Part shown: in pieces, positions 48,598 to 57,765 of the stretch
How the letters are laid out: each line of letters starts with the position of its first letter
Numbering within the stretch: position 1 is the first letter of the stretch
Assembly (NCBI RefSeq): GCF_002850605.1
Contig: NZ_NXGB01000002.1
Span: 62,001 to 126,000 of the forward strand
DNA length: 64,000 nt
Direction of reading: 5' to 3'
DNA from: Pasteurella oralis
GTDB taxonomy: Bacteria > Pseudomonadota > Gammaproteobacteria > Enterobacterales > Pasteurellaceae
Position numbers and translations under genes: made by a program
The notes under the pieces: generated by a model
The model's database searches: none
Told to the model about the DNA's origin: nothing
Seen by the model: the letters and a program-made list of their open reading frames with translations, nothing else

Positions 48598-49734
48598 ATG
48601 TCAGTCTTTTCGCGGAAAGCAAATTTTCATTTAATGGCAAAGCCAAGTAGCTTTCATTGTAATATTCAATGTGAGTATTGTTTCTACCTTGACAAAGAAC
48701 GGACCTTTGGTAAACAAACTGCGTTCATGTCGCAGCAAACACTAAAAAATTACATCAAAAATTATATTGAGTCTCACGCTAGTAATCGAGTGGAGTTTGC
48801 ATGGCAAGGAGGGGAACCTACTTTACTTGGCTTAAATTTTTTTAAAAGTGCGGTACATTTTCAACAAGAATTTGCGAATGGAAAAATGATTACTAATGCA
48901 TTCCAAACGAATGGTATTGCATTAAATCGGCAATGGGTTGAGTTTTTCAAACAACACCAATTTCTGATTGGATTATCTATAGATGGACTAAGTGCTGTAC
49001 ATAATCGTTACCGCATTACCAGTAACGGACAACCGACTTTTGAACGTGTCGTGCAGGCGTTAGCGCTATTGAAACAATATCAAGTGGATTTCAATACATT
49101 AACAGTGATTAACGATCAAAATTGGCACAAAGGAAAAGAAACTTATCTTGCTTTGAAGGCGATGGGTTCAAGGTTTATGCAATTTATCCCAATTGTGGAA
49201 CAACATGCTCAACAAGTACAACCCTTTTCTGTGCCACCAGAAGGTTATGGACATTTTTTAGTAGATGTCTTTAGAGAATGGAAAAAAGAAGATGTGGGAC
49301 AAGTTTTTGTGTTGGAGTTTGATAATTTGCTTGGGCAATGGTTAGGTTATCCATCAAGTAGCTGTATACATCAACCGACTTGTGGAAAATCATTAGTCGT
49401 AGAAGCTAATGGGGATGTTTATGCTTGTGATCACTTTGTTTACCCTGAATACAAGCTTGGCAATTTAAATCACAGCGCTTTAGCTGAATTAGTACAACAA
49501 CCACAGCAACAGCAATTTGGGTTAGCAAAACAAAGTCAATTGACTCAAATTTGTCAACAATGTGAGTTTAAAGCTTTATGTCAAGGTGGTTGTCCTAAAC
49601 ATCGTATTGTGTCGTTAGTAGGTGAATCTTTTAGGCACAATTATTTATGTGCTTCTTACCGCTATTTTTTCCACCAAACAGCTGAAGATATGCAACAAAT
49701 GCGTCATCAAATTCGGTTTGCAAGGGGACAATAA
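48598..49734 (+). CDS. Anaerobic sulfatase-maturating enzyme (radical SAM)
   Basis: A 378-residue radical SAM protein with a SPASM domain. The SAM-cluster cysteines are C21, C25 and C28 in CNIQCEYC, followed by FAWQGGEPTLLG. Auxiliary-cluster cysteines include those in SSCIHQPTCGKSLVVEANGDVYACDHFVYPEYKLGN (about 260-300) and CQQCEFKALCQGGCPKHR. Such enzymes oxidise the active-site Cys or Ser of sulfatases to formylglycine without oxygen. With a Cys-type sulfatase two genes upstream, the pairing is clear. An uptake signal is inside the gene (48846-48854). It starts 21 bases after the regulator. Confidence 0.93.
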   Translation: MSVFSRKANFHLMAKPSSFHCNIQCEYCFYLDKERTFGKQTAFMSQQTLKNYIKNYIESHASNRVEFAWQGGEPTLLGLNFFKSAVHFQQEFANGKMITNAFQTNGIALNRQWVEFFKQHQFLIGLSIDGLSAVHNRYRITSNGQPTFERVVQALALLKQYQVDFNTLTVINDQNWHKGKETYLALKAMGSRFMQFIPIVEQHAQQVQPFSVPPEGYGHFLVDVFREWKKEDVGQVFVLEFDNLLGQWLGYPSSSCIHQPTCGKSLVVEANGDVYACDHFVYPEYKLGNLNHSALAELVQQPQQQQFGLAKQSQLTQICQQCEFKALCQGGCPKHRIVSLVGESFRHNYLCASYRYFFHQTAEDMQQMRHQIRFARGQ

Positions 49735-49749
49735 TTGGAGGAGTAACAA

Positions 49750-50568
49750 ATGATCAATATAACCAAAATGAAACAATTTACCCCAGAGTTGACTTTATAT
49801 CGTTACAACGAAATTCCCGTATTAGAATTAAGCCATCGTGTGGGAGAGGCTAAAATTGCTTTACAAGGTGCACAATTATTAAGCTGGCAACCACAAAACG
49901 AAAGTCAAGATATTTTCTGGTTAAGTGATATTGAACCTTTTATCTTAGAAAACCCGATTCGCGGTGGTGTGCCGATTTGTTATCCTTGGTTTGGTGCCGC
50001 GAAGCAGCCTATTCATGGTACTGCACGTTTACGTTTATGGCAGTTAAGCCATCATGACATCACATCAAAGCAAGTTAAGTTAGAGTTTGCATTATTTGAT
50101 ACGCAGAATATACTTGAAGCTAAAGTGACCATGTCCTTTACTGATAAATGTGAAATTACGTTAATGCATTGTGCACAACATCCTGCTCAAGCTGCACTGC
50201 ATAGCTATTTTAAATTGAGCAATATCGCGCAAGTGACAATTCAAAATTTGCCTCGAAATGGTTTTAATGCGATTACGCAGCAACAAGAAGATTTACCTTC
50301 TACCCGTCGGATTACTCAACATGTTGATTGTATTTATAGTGTAGAAGAGAATGTAAATTACATTGTTGATGAGCAATTTGAACGTCAAATTAAAATTGTA
50401 CATCAACATGCCAGCGAAATCGTGTTATGGAATCCATGGCAAAATCCAATGGGTGCAATGCAAGCTGAAGATTATCAACAAATGATTTGTTTAGAAAGTG
50501 CGCGAATTTATCACCCCTTGAGTTTTGGTGAAAGTCTTAGTGTCTTGTTATCCAGCAAAAATCGCTGA
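49750..50568 (+). CDS. Second hexose-6-phosphate mutarotase (YeaD-type)
   Basis: A 272-residue aldose-1-epimerase-fold protein, a paralogue of the gene at 19994-20824: SDIEPF, NPIRGGVPICYPWFG and HGTARLRLWQLS are shared. A strong GGAGG site precedes the ATG, 16 bases after the maturase stop, which places it in the sulfatase gene set. It may equilibrate anomers of the sugar phosphate released or formed in that pathway; the family is best known for glucose 6-phosphate. No terminator separates it clearly from the infC region. Confidence 0.85.
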   Translation: MINITKMKQFTPELTLYRYNEIPVLELSHRVGEAKIALQGAQLLSWQPQNESQDIFWLSDIEPFILENPIRGGVPICYPWFGAAKQPIHGTARLRLWQLSHHDITSKQVKLEFALFDTQNILEAKVTMSFTDKCEITLMHCAQHPAQAALHSYFKLSNIAQVTIQNLPRNGFNAITQQQEDLPSTRRITQHVDCIYSVEENVNYIVDEQFERQIKIVHQHASEIVLWNPWQNPMGAMQAEDYQQMICLESARIYHPLSFGESLSVLLSSKNR

Positions 50569-50694
50569 GTTGGTTATTGCATAAATCTTTAAAATCCAGT
50601 AGAATTCGGTCCGTTTTTGTTCATTTTTGAACAGCAAATAATCTTCTTCTGCCAAGCAGATGAAAGCAATATAAACTAATAGAGGAATAAGACT

Positions 50695-51237
50695 ATTAAG
50701 ACCGTAAAAAAAGCACCAGTTGCTAATCGTCCGAATCGCATTAATGATGAAATTCGAGTGAAAGAAGTTCGTTTGATTGACCAAGATGGCGAACAAGCAG
50801 GTATTGTATCAATTCAACAAGCATTAGAAATGGCAGAGCAAGCCGAATTAGATCTCGTTGAAATTAGTCCAAATGCAGAGCCGCCAGTGTGTCGCATTAT
50901 GAATTACGGTAAGTTCCTTTATGAAAAAGGTAAAGCGGCAAAAGAGCAGAAGAAGAAACAGAAAGTTGTACAAGTGAAGGAAATTAAATTCCGTCCTGGT
51001 ACAGACGAAGGCGACTATCAGGTAAAACTACGCAGCCTGATTCGCTTTTTAGAAGACGGGGACAAAGCTAAAATCACAGTGCGTTTCCGCGGACGTGAAA
51101 TGGCTCACCAAGATATAGGCTTAGAGGTGTTAGAGCGTGTTAAAAACGATCTAGCGGACATCTCGGTTGTAGAATCTGCACCGGGAAAACTTGAAGGTCG
51201 TCAAGCAGTCATGGTACTTGCCCCGAAAAAGAAATAA
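50695..51237 (+). CDS. infC: Translation initiation factor IF-3, AUU start
   Basis: IF-3 of 180 residues when read from the ATT at 50695 (ATT AAG ACC GTA AAA), giving [29 protein letters not shown]. The RPNRIN block is conserved at the IF-3 N-terminus, so starting at the first ATG/GTG in frame (50758) would truncate it. AGAGGAATAAG supplies the ribosome-binding site. AUU starts in infC are the classic means by which IF-3 represses its own synthesis. It prevents premature subunit joining. A paired uptake-signal hairpin separates it from rpmI. Confidence 0.95.
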   Translation: MKTVKKAPVANRPNRINDEIRVKEVRLIDQDGEQAGIVSIQQALEMAEQAELDLVEISPNAEPPVCRIMNYGKFLYEKGKAAKEQKKKQKVVQVKEIKFRPGTDEGDYQVKLRSLIRFLEDGDKAKITVRFRGREMAHQDIGLEVLERVKNDLADISVVESAPGKLEGRQAVMVLAPKKK

Positions 51238-51258
51238 TTAGTGCAAGCTCAAGTAATT

Positions 51259-51295
51259 AAGTGCGGTCGAAATTTCTAAAATTTTGACCGCACTT
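51259..51295 (+). terminator. Paired uptake signals between infC and rpmI
   Basis: AAGTGCGGTC (51259-51268) pairs with GACCGCACTT (51286-51295), and the loop holds a further AAATTT/AAATTTT pairing. The following T tract is poor (TAATT), so it is a partial terminator or processing signal rather than a certain stop. Confidence 0.55.
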
Positions 51296-51455
51296 TAATT
51301 CGCCTAATTATTAACGTAGCGTCTTCAGATTTGAGGCTGACGCAAAGAGAGCTGACGAGAAAGTGCAAATTGCATAGTTGAAGAAGCTTGGCTGAGTGGA
51401 AGTAAAAAGATGAAGATACCATTAGTATTTAAACAATGCGGAGTTATAAAAACTT

Positions 51456-51653
51456 ATGCCTAAAATTAAAACAGTACGTGGTGCTGCGAAGCGTTTCAAA
51501 AAAACAGCTTCAGGCGGTTTCAAACGTAAACAATCTCACTTACGTCATATTTTGACTAAAAAGACCACTAAGCGTAAACGTCATTTACGTCATAAATCAA
51601 TGGTTGCGAAAGCTGACCAAGTTTTAGTAGTAGCGTGCTTACCATACGCATAA
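51456..51653 (+). CDS. rpmI: 50S ribosomal protein L35
   Basis: A 65-residue, strongly basic protein ([26 protein letters not shown]...[16 protein letters not shown]), typical of L35. Ribosomal large subunit, cytoplasm. The site CGGAG is 13 bases from the ATG. The 218-base gap before it may contain the L20 autoregulatory leader known from E. coli, but I cannot confirm the fold by eye. Confidence 0.97.
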
Positions 51654-51734
51654 GCCGTTGAACGTACGAATAGTAAATTTTTAGTAAGGACATAACATTT
51701 TATGTCCAAAGATAAATAGACAATAGGAGATTAA

Positions 51735-52091
<357 letters not shown>

Positions 52092-52113
52092 TTTTTTAAA
52101 GTAAAGAGCAATG

Positions 52114-52138
52114 AGGACGCTGTTTAGCGTCCTTTTTT
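52114..52138 (+). terminator. Intrinsic terminator of rpmI-rplT
   Basis: AGGACGCT (52114-52121) pairs with AGCGTCCT (52126-52133), loop GTTT, followed by six T. Confidence 0.95.
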
Positions 52139-52854
52139 GTTGCTAACAAAATTTAATTTATTACTCCTTAGCTAAAATAGGTGTTCTATCTCCTTTTGAA
52201 AAGATGAGAGATGGTTATATGTCTGAATGCGGCAAAATTTTTTTATCAAATCTAGTCATGGTTTTTGTCCTTATATATACCAACTTATTTATATATTATT
52301 GAAATTCACTTATAAAAAAGTTAAATCTCAGGTACATTTTGATAAGCATTTTATTAGAGCTTTCTGTCAAAATTAATAATTATTTACGTCAAAATCCGTT
52401 TATTAAAATAATTTTTTATAATAATTATTTTTTAAAATTTACTGTTGAATATATTTTATTAACTTCTTGTTTTATCTTTATTTTGAAGATGATTAATTAA
52501 TGATAAAGATTAAGGTTGTATCATTATGAGGTTGGGTTATTAATTATCCTGTATTGATTATATTTAATCCTATAATAGATTAATATATGATTTTATTTTT
52601 AAATTTTCTGGTGAGTGTTTATTTGTCTAAATTTTGTTAGATTATATTTAAGTGGTATTGTTTTTATTCTGGTTTGGTTTTATATTTGTGCAAATGAAAT
52701 AAAAGAAATAAAAAATGCTTGTACAAAAGATGAAATTATATAAAATCTGCTCCCGTGTTTAATGAATCAGTAGGATATTGATTTATTAAATAGGCTAATG
52801 GATTTAATCATTGGATAAATAAAAGTTGTATAAGTAAATCAAGGAGAAAACTTA
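52139..52854. other. Long AT-rich region upstream of the short autotransporter
   Basis: About 715 bases, extremely AT-rich, with no ORF longer than a few codons and no uptake signal. It contains runs such as AATTATTTACGTC and AATAATTTTTTATAATAATTATTTTTT. Only the last 50 bases look like a leader with site AAGGAG. It may be a degenerated gene remnant or an H-NS-type silenced island edge; I cannot assign it. Confidence 0.5.
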
Positions 52855-53580
52855 ATGAATTTATCAAAAATTGCCGTCGGAGTAGCGGTATCTTTTAGCT
52901 TAGCGAGTAGTATCGCATTAGCAGAAGGAAAAACAATAGAGCAAAAGGCATTAGATAAAGCAAATCAACTTCTTTCAGAATATAATAGTAACGAAAAAAC
53001 TTCTACACTTATTAGTTCGAGCGAATATACTAACTTATCTTTGGGGCTTAGTGAAATGAAAAAATGGCCGCAAGGAAGTCCCTATCCTTATTTTGTTTTT
53101 TATAAATTTTTATATAATAATTTAGCTCTTTTAAATGATGGAATTAATATTAATGAAGAAAAAATAAATTCTAATCTGGAGGCAATAAAACTTAACCAAA
53201 GTTCTATTGGTAAAAATACTCTTTCTATCATGGAAAATAAAGTTGCAATTGAAGTTAATAAACATGCTATTGAAGATTTACAAAAATATGTCGGTAGTAA
53301 TATTCATGACATTGAAAATATCAAAAAGCGTTTGAGTAACTTAAATAAAGATCTGCGTCGTGGTCTTGCGACACAATCAGCATTAAATGGCTTATTCCAA
53401 CCTTATAATGTTGGTAAAGTCAGTTTAACGGCAGCGGTTGGCGGATATCAATCAAATAGCGCGATTGCAGTGGGTACTGGTTATCGCTTTAATGAAAATA
53501 TTGCCGCAAAAGCAGGACTTTCAAAAAGCATTGGTGGTTCAGCAGTATCTTATAATATGGGTGTGAACTACGAGTTTTAA
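52855..53580 (+). CDS. Very short trimeric autotransporter (YadA-anchor protein)
   Basis: A 241-residue protein. A conventional signal peptide (cleavage after SIALA, about residue 23) lacks the ESPR of the giant adhesin. Residues 24-110 show no head repeats; about 105-165 is a coiled coil ([19 protein letters not shown]..., [15 protein letters not shown]); and residues 168-241 are the YadA anchor ([46 protein letters not shown] ending YNMGVNYEF with terminal Phe). It should form a trimeric outer-membrane barrel with only a short exposed stalk. Either a minimal adhesin or a shortened descendant of a larger one; the frame is intact and the site AAGGAG is strong. Confidence 0.88.
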   Translation: MNLSKIAVGVAVSFSLASSIALAEGKTIEQKALDKANQLLSEYNSNEKTSTLISSSEYTNLSLGLSEMKKWPQGSPYPYFVFYKFLYNNLALLNDGININEEKINSNLEAIKLNQSSIGKNTLSIMENKVAIEVNKHAIEDLQKYVGSNIHDIENIKKRLSNLNKDLRRGLATQSALNGLFQPYNVGKVSLTAAVGGYQSNSAIAVGTGYRFNENIAAKAGLSKSIGGSAVSYNMGVNYEF

Positions 53581-53718
53581 TGATATTTAAATGACTTAAA
53601 TTAATTTCTTATGAATCCGTGATTAAATGAAGAAAAATATTCTTTGAGTAATTTATTATAGAGTTAATGGATTAATTTATAACTTTGTAGTAAATTGTTA
53701 ATTGAATATTTTGTGAAA

Positions 53719-53744
53719 AAACCCACTTTAACGTGGGTTTTTTT
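53719..53744 (+). terminator. Terminator of the short autotransporter
   Basis: ACCCAC (53721-53726) pairs with GTGGGT (53733-53738), flanked by A and T runs. Confidence 0.85.
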
Positions 53745-54040
53745 ATATATTTTGGAGAACTATTATTTTCTTTGTATGATTAAATATCAATCATATTTTA
53801 AGATGCATTTTGGTATATCTCTTTTTTAACAAAATAATTATTTCCCTTATTAATAAGATAAAATGAATAAAAATAATGCGAAGATTCTGAAAGGAAAATC
53901 TAAAAACGATAACTTACTTTAGATTTTTAATTAATAAAGATGATTTTTTATGAATTCAGATGAATATTTATACATGACAAAAATCCTTTTTCAAAGATGG
54001 ATTTAATGAGTAGCTGAGGAAGAATGAGTGATTTGTTTAT
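53745..54040. other. AT-rich spacer
   Basis: About 300 AT-rich bases between the short autotransporter and the ferritin terminator. I see no ORF or RNA. Confidence 0.4.
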
Positions 54041-54069
54041 AAAAAAGGTTGGAACTTAAATTCCAACCT
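54041..54069 (-). terminator. Terminator of the ferritin genes
   Basis: AGGTTGGAA (54046-54054) pairs with TTCCAACCT (54061-54069), followed on the minus strand by six T. Confidence 0.9.
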
Positions 54070-54142
54070 GCTAAACATTTTAACATTTATTTCATTTTAT
54101 CTAATGAAACTTACTGTTATAACAACTCTCGTATAGTAAAAA

Positions 54143-54643
54143 TTACTGAGTATTAGCAACTAAATTACCTAAATCTTTATCAATTAAGAATAAACCTTTA
54201 CCATCTTCACCAAGTAAATTGAGTTTATCTAAAATACCGCTAAAGAGTTTTTCTTCTTCATGTTGTTCTGCCACATACCATTGTAAGAAGTTAAACGCTG
54301 AATAATCTTTCTCTTCAAATGTCTTACCTACTAATTCATTAATTTTTTCAGTAATTAATTTTTCGTGTTTGTAAGTGATTTCAAGCACTTCTTTAAGGCA
54401 AGAATATTGGTGTGCTGGGGCTGCAATTTCGCCAATAATCGCTAATGCACCAGTTTCATTTAAATAAGTAAAGAGTTTACGCATGTGTTGCATTTCTTCT
54501 GCTGCGTGGGCAGCAAGGAATTTTGCTGTGCCATCAAAACCATTTTGTTCACACCAAGCACTCATTTGTAAATATAAATTAGAAGAATAGAACTCAAGGT
54601 TCATTTGTTCATTCAATAAATTAATAACATTTTGCGATAACAT
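54143..54643 (-). CDS. ftnB: Ferritin, second of tandem pair
   Basis: A 166-residue ferritin ([30 protein letters not shown]). Ferroxidase-site residues Glu17, Glu49/Glu50 and His53 are kept, together with the EQHEEEKLF helix. It stores iron in a 24-subunit shell, possibly mixed with the product of the upstream gene. It starts 14 bases after ftnA with AGGAG. The symbol follows the naming used for tandem ferritins in Haemophilus/Pasteurella and is tentative as to which copy is A or B. Confidence 0.88.
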   Translation of the reverse strand: MLSQNVINLLNEQMNLEFYSSNLYLQMSAWCEQNGFDGTAKFLAAHAAEEMQHMRKLFTYLNETGALAIIGEIAAPAHQYSCLKEVLEITYKHEKLITEKINELVGKTFEEKDYSAFNFLQWYVAEQHEEEKLFSGILDKLNLLGEDGKGLFLIDKDLGNLVANTQ

Positions 54644-54657
54644 ATTTTTCTCCTAAA

Positions 54658-55143
54658 TTATAATGTGGCTAAATCACGATCAATAAAGTAGAGTGAACGA
54701 CCATCTTCGCCTAATAAGTTGAACTTATCAATAATACTATTGAATAACATTTCTTCTTCGTGTTGTTCTGCGACATACCACTGTAAGAAGTTAAAAGTAG
54801 AATAATCTTTATCTGCAAATGTCACTTCAACAAGTTCGTTAATTTTTGAGGTGACAAATTTTTCATGCTCTAAGGTGATCTCAAAAATTTCTTTTAATGT
54901 TTTGTAATCATTTTTAGGTGCTTCAATTTTGCCTAACAATGGCATCCCACTTGTTTCACTGACATAATTGAACAATTTTTGCATATGTTCCATTTCTTCG
55001 TCAGCATGACGTAAAAGAAATGCCGCAGCACCTTCATAACCATTATGCGCGCACCATGCGCTCATTTGTAAATAAACATTAGAAGAATAAAATTCCAAAT
55101 TGATTTGTTCGTTTAGCTTTTCTGCAATTGCTTTGCTTAGCAT
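54658..55143 (-). CDS. ftnA: Ferritin, first of tandem pair
   Basis: A 161-residue ferritin ([30 protein letters not shown]). Glu17, Glu49, Glu50 and His53 of the ferroxidase centre and EQHEEEMLF are present, so both copies look catalytically competent. The two proteins are clear paralogues with a nearly identical N-terminal 50 residues in pattern. AAGGGG precedes the start. The upstream 350 bases hold a weak Fur-like sequence. Confidence 0.9.
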   Translation of the reverse strand: MLSKAIAEKLNEQINLEFYSSNVYLQMSAWCAHNGYEGAAAFLLRHADEEMEHMQKLFNYVSETSGMPLLGKIEAPKNDYKTLKEIFEITLEHEKFVTSKINELVEVTFADKDYSTFNFLQWYVAEQHEEEMLFNSIIDKFNLLGEDGRSLYFIDRDLATL

Positions 55144-55299
55144 AACTAACCCCTTTCCGTTGCTATGTTAAAAAATAATGAATAATAGATTATTATTTAA
55201 TCTATATGATGCAGGCATTGTATAGACGTTATTGAGAATAAGCAAGTTATTTTTATCTAAAATTTTTTGTAACTTATTAATTTATAATGAAAATTTAAC

Positions 55300-55318
55300 A
55301 AAAACCATTCTCATTTGG
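55300..55318. promoter_or_regulatory. Weak Fur-like sequence between ftnA and aroF
   Basis: The minus strand reads CCAAATGAGAATGGTTTTT, which I align to the 19-base Fur consensus with about 11 matches. It lies about 160 bases before ftnA. The match is modest and could be chance in AT-rich DNA. The rest of 55144-55447 shows no gene. Confidence 0.3.
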
Positions 55319-55447
55319 AATGTGTAAATGAAAGAGATTATCAATTGCTATAGTAGAAAATATTAACAATTGCAAAACAATTAGTTAGGATAGATACGCA
55401 TTTTTCATTAAAACACTATTTAATGATTGAATCTGAAGAGATTTTGG

Positions 55448-55488
55448 TGTAATTTATTTTTTACATTTTTTGTATAGAAAAGTTTACA
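55448..55488 (+). promoter_or_regulatory. TyrR-box doublet upstream of aroF-tyrA
   Basis: Two boxes fit TGTAAA-N6-TTTACA: TGTAATTTATTTTTTACA (55448-55465) and TGTATAGAAAAGTTTACA (55471-55488). They start 23 bases apart, a spacing used by strong/weak TyrR box pairs, and lie 44-84 bases before the aroF ATG. Confidence 0.8.
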
Positions 55489-55531
55489 TTATTTGGTCTG
55501 TTTCATAATTAATGTTTCAAGGATAATAAAA

Positions 55532-56584
55532 ATGAATAAAGATAGCATCCATAACGTCAATATTGTTGGTGAAAAAGTACTCATCACACCACGTGAACTG
55601 AAAGAAAAATTACCTTTATTAGCCCCGTTACGTACACAGATAGAACAATCTCGCCGTGATATTGCGAATATCATCCATAAAAGAGATCCCCGTTTACTAG
55701 TCGTTATTGGACCTTGCTCTATTCATGATCCAATTGCTGCTTTAGAGTATGCAGCACGTTTAAAAGCACTTTCTGATGAATTAAAAGATCAACTCTATAT
55801 TGTTATGCGAGTGTATTTTGAAAAGCCAAGAACCACTGTGGGTTGGAAGGGATTAATTAATGATCCTAAAATTGATGGCTCTTTTGATGTTGAGCATGGT
55901 TTACATATTGCGAGAGAATTACTGTTAGAACTTGCTGAAATGGGATTGCCTTTAGCTACAGAAGCACTTGACCCTATTACACCTCAGTATATGGCAGATC
56001 TATTTAGTTGGTCTGCGATTGGGGCAAGAACAACAGAATCACAAACTCATCGTGAAATGTCTTCAGGTCTATCGATGGCAGTAGGCTTTAAAAATGGTAC
56101 AGACGGTAGTTTGGCAACAGCCATTAATGCAATGAAAGCCGCCTCAATGGGGCATAGTTTTATTGGTATTAATCAGCAAGGTCAAGTGAATTTACTACAT
56201 ACTGCGGGTAATCCAAATGGGCATGTGATTTTACGTGGTGGTAAAACGCCTAATTATGAAGCTGAGTTTATCGCACAATGTGAACAGGCGTTAGAACAAG
56301 CAGGATTAGAACAAGCGATTATGATTGATTGTAGCCATGGTAACTCGAATAAAGATTACCGTTTACAACCAAAAGTTGCACGAAATGCAGTGCAGCAAAT
56401 TGTCGAAGGGAATCATTCGATTATTGGCTTGATGTTAGAAAGTCACTTGCATGCAGGTAATCAAAGTGCAGAACAACCTGTTAGCGAAATGCAATATGGG
56501 GTTTCAATTACGGATGCTTGTATTGATTGGGAAACCTCAGAAGCGTTATTACGCGATATGGCTTTAGCATTAAGTAAAAAATAA
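55532..56584 (+). CDS. aroF: DAHP synthase, AroF (tyrosine-type)
   Basis: A 350-residue 3-deoxy-7-phosphoheptulonate synthase from the ATG at 55532 (MNKDSIHNVNIVGEKV) with site AAGGA; the frame extends upstream to a TTG but across the TyrR region. Catalytic blocks are VVIGPCSIHDP, RVYFEKPRTTVGWKG and GARTTESQTHREM. The segments LPLATEALDP, GINQQGQVNLL and IDCSHGNSNKDYR match E. coli AroF rather than AroG, and the partner gene is tyrA, as for aroF. It opens the shikimate pathway and is expected to be inhibited by tyrosine. Confidence 0.92.
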   Translation: MNKDSIHNVNIVGEKVLITPRELKEKLPLLAPLRTQIEQSRRDIANIIHKRDPRLLVVIGPCSIHDPIAALEYAARLKALSDELKDQLYIVMRVYFEKPRTTVGWKGLINDPKIDGSFDVEHGLHIARELLLELAEMGLPLATEALDPITPQYMADLFSWSAIGARTTESQTHREMSSGLSMAVGFKNGTDGSLATAINAMKAASMGHSFIGINQQGQVNLLHTAGNPNGHVILRGGKTPNYEAEFIAQCEQALEQAGLEQAIMIDCSHGNSNKDYRLQPKVARNAVQQIVEGNHSIIGLMLESHLHAGNQSAEQPVSEMQYGVSITDACIDWETSEALLRDMALALSKK

Positions 56585-56597
56585 AAGGGCGGGATAA

Positions 56598-57722
56598 GTG
56601 GATGCTTTAAAAGAATTAAGAACACAAATAGATCAAGTTGATCGTGAGTTGCTACAACTTTTAGCACAACGGTTAGCTTTGGTGAAGCAAGTTGGTGAAG
56701 TTAAGCATAAGCATGGATTACCAATTTATGTGCCAGAACGTGAAGCAGATATGCTAAACGCGCGACGTTTAGAAGCCGAAGCATTGGGGATTTCTGCTGA
56801 TTTGATTGAAGATGTGTTGCGGCGTGTTATGCGAGAATCTTACACCAGTGAAAATCAATTCGGCTTTAAGAAAGTGAATTCTGCAATCAGAAAAATTGTG
56901 ATCGTTGGAGGAAGGGGAAAATTAGGCAGCTTATTTGCACATTACTTTACTTTATCGGGTTACTCTGTTGAAGTCTTAGAACGGGAAGATTGGCAAAGTG
57001 CGGTCGATATTTTAAAAAATTCTGATGTAGTTATTATTTCTGTGCCTATTGCTAATACAGTAGAAACTATCAAGCGTTTAGCACCATTTTTAACAGAGAA
57101 TATGTTATTAGCTGATCTTACTTCGGTCAAACGAGCACCATTAGCTGCGATGTTAGATTATCATAAAGGTCCAGTATTAGGTTTACATCCAATGTTTGGT
57201 CCTGATATTGCAAGCATGGCAAAACAAGTGATTGTACGTTGTGATGGGCGTTTTGAGCAACGCTATCAGTGGTTAATTGAACAAATGCAAATTTGGGGCG
57301 CCAAATTTTATCCTGTAGATGCAATTGAACATGATCATAGTATGACTTACGTTCAGGCGTTGCGTCATTTTTCTACTTTTGCTAATGGATTGCATTTATC
57401 TAAGCAACCTGTGCAATTAGCCAGTTTACTTGCTTTATCTTCGCCCATTTATCGTTTAGAGCTCGCGATGATTGGGCGTTTATTCGCACAAGATGCAGCT
57501 CTTTATGCTGATATTATCCTAGATAAACCTGAAAATTTAGCTGTTATTGAAAGTTTAAAGCAAAGCTATGAAGAAAGTTTAGCTTTTTTTGCTAATGGAG
57601 ATAAACAAGGGTTTATTGAGAGTTTTAATCAAGTCAAACAATGGTTTGGTGATTATTCTGAGCAATTTCTGAAAGAAAGCCGACAGTTGTTACAGCAAGC
57701 TAATGATTACAGGCAAATTTAG
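56598..57722 (+). CDS. tyrA: Chorismate mutase / prephenate dehydrogenase
   Basis: A 374-residue bifunctional enzyme with a GTG start (GTG GAT GCT TTA), 13 bases after aroF. Residues 1-90 are an AroQ-type chorismate mutase (LRTQIDQVDRELLQLLAQRLALVKQVGEVK...PIYVPERE); from about 95 the dehydrogenase begins with the nucleotide-binding GGRGKLGSLF. It makes 4-hydroxyphenylpyruvate for tyrosine. An uptake signal lies in the gene (56996-57004). It forms an operon with aroF under TyrR. Confidence 0.96.
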   Translation: MDALKELRTQIDQVDRELLQLLAQRLALVKQVGEVKHKHGLPIYVPEREADMLNARRLEAEALGISADLIEDVLRRVMRESYTSENQFGFKKVNSAIRKIVIVGGRGKLGSLFAHYFTLSGYSVEVLEREDWQSAVDILKNSDVVIISVPIANTVETIKRLAPFLTENMLLADLTSVKRAPLAAMLDYHKGPVLGLHPMFGPDIASMAKQVIVRCDGRFEQRYQWLIEQMQIWGAKFYPVDAIEHDHSMTYVQALRHFSTFANGLHLSKQPVQLASLLALSSPIYRLELAMIGRLFAQDAALYADIILDKPENLAVIESLKQSYEESLAFFANGDKQGFIESFNQVKQWFGDYSEQFLKESRQLLQQANDYRQI

Positions 57723-57741
57723 ATATAAAGCAAAGTGAAAA

Positions 57742-57765
57742 AGGCGGAAATTAACCGCCTTTTTT
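57742..57765 (+). terminator. Terminator of aroF-tyrA
   Basis: AGGCGG (57742-57747) pairs with CCGCCT (57755-57760), followed by TTTTTG. Confidence 0.9.

Noticed and set aside
55493-55531. TTG-initiated longer aroF
   Set aside because: It would begin just after the TyrR boxes, and the ATG at 55532 has AAGGA and gives a normal length.
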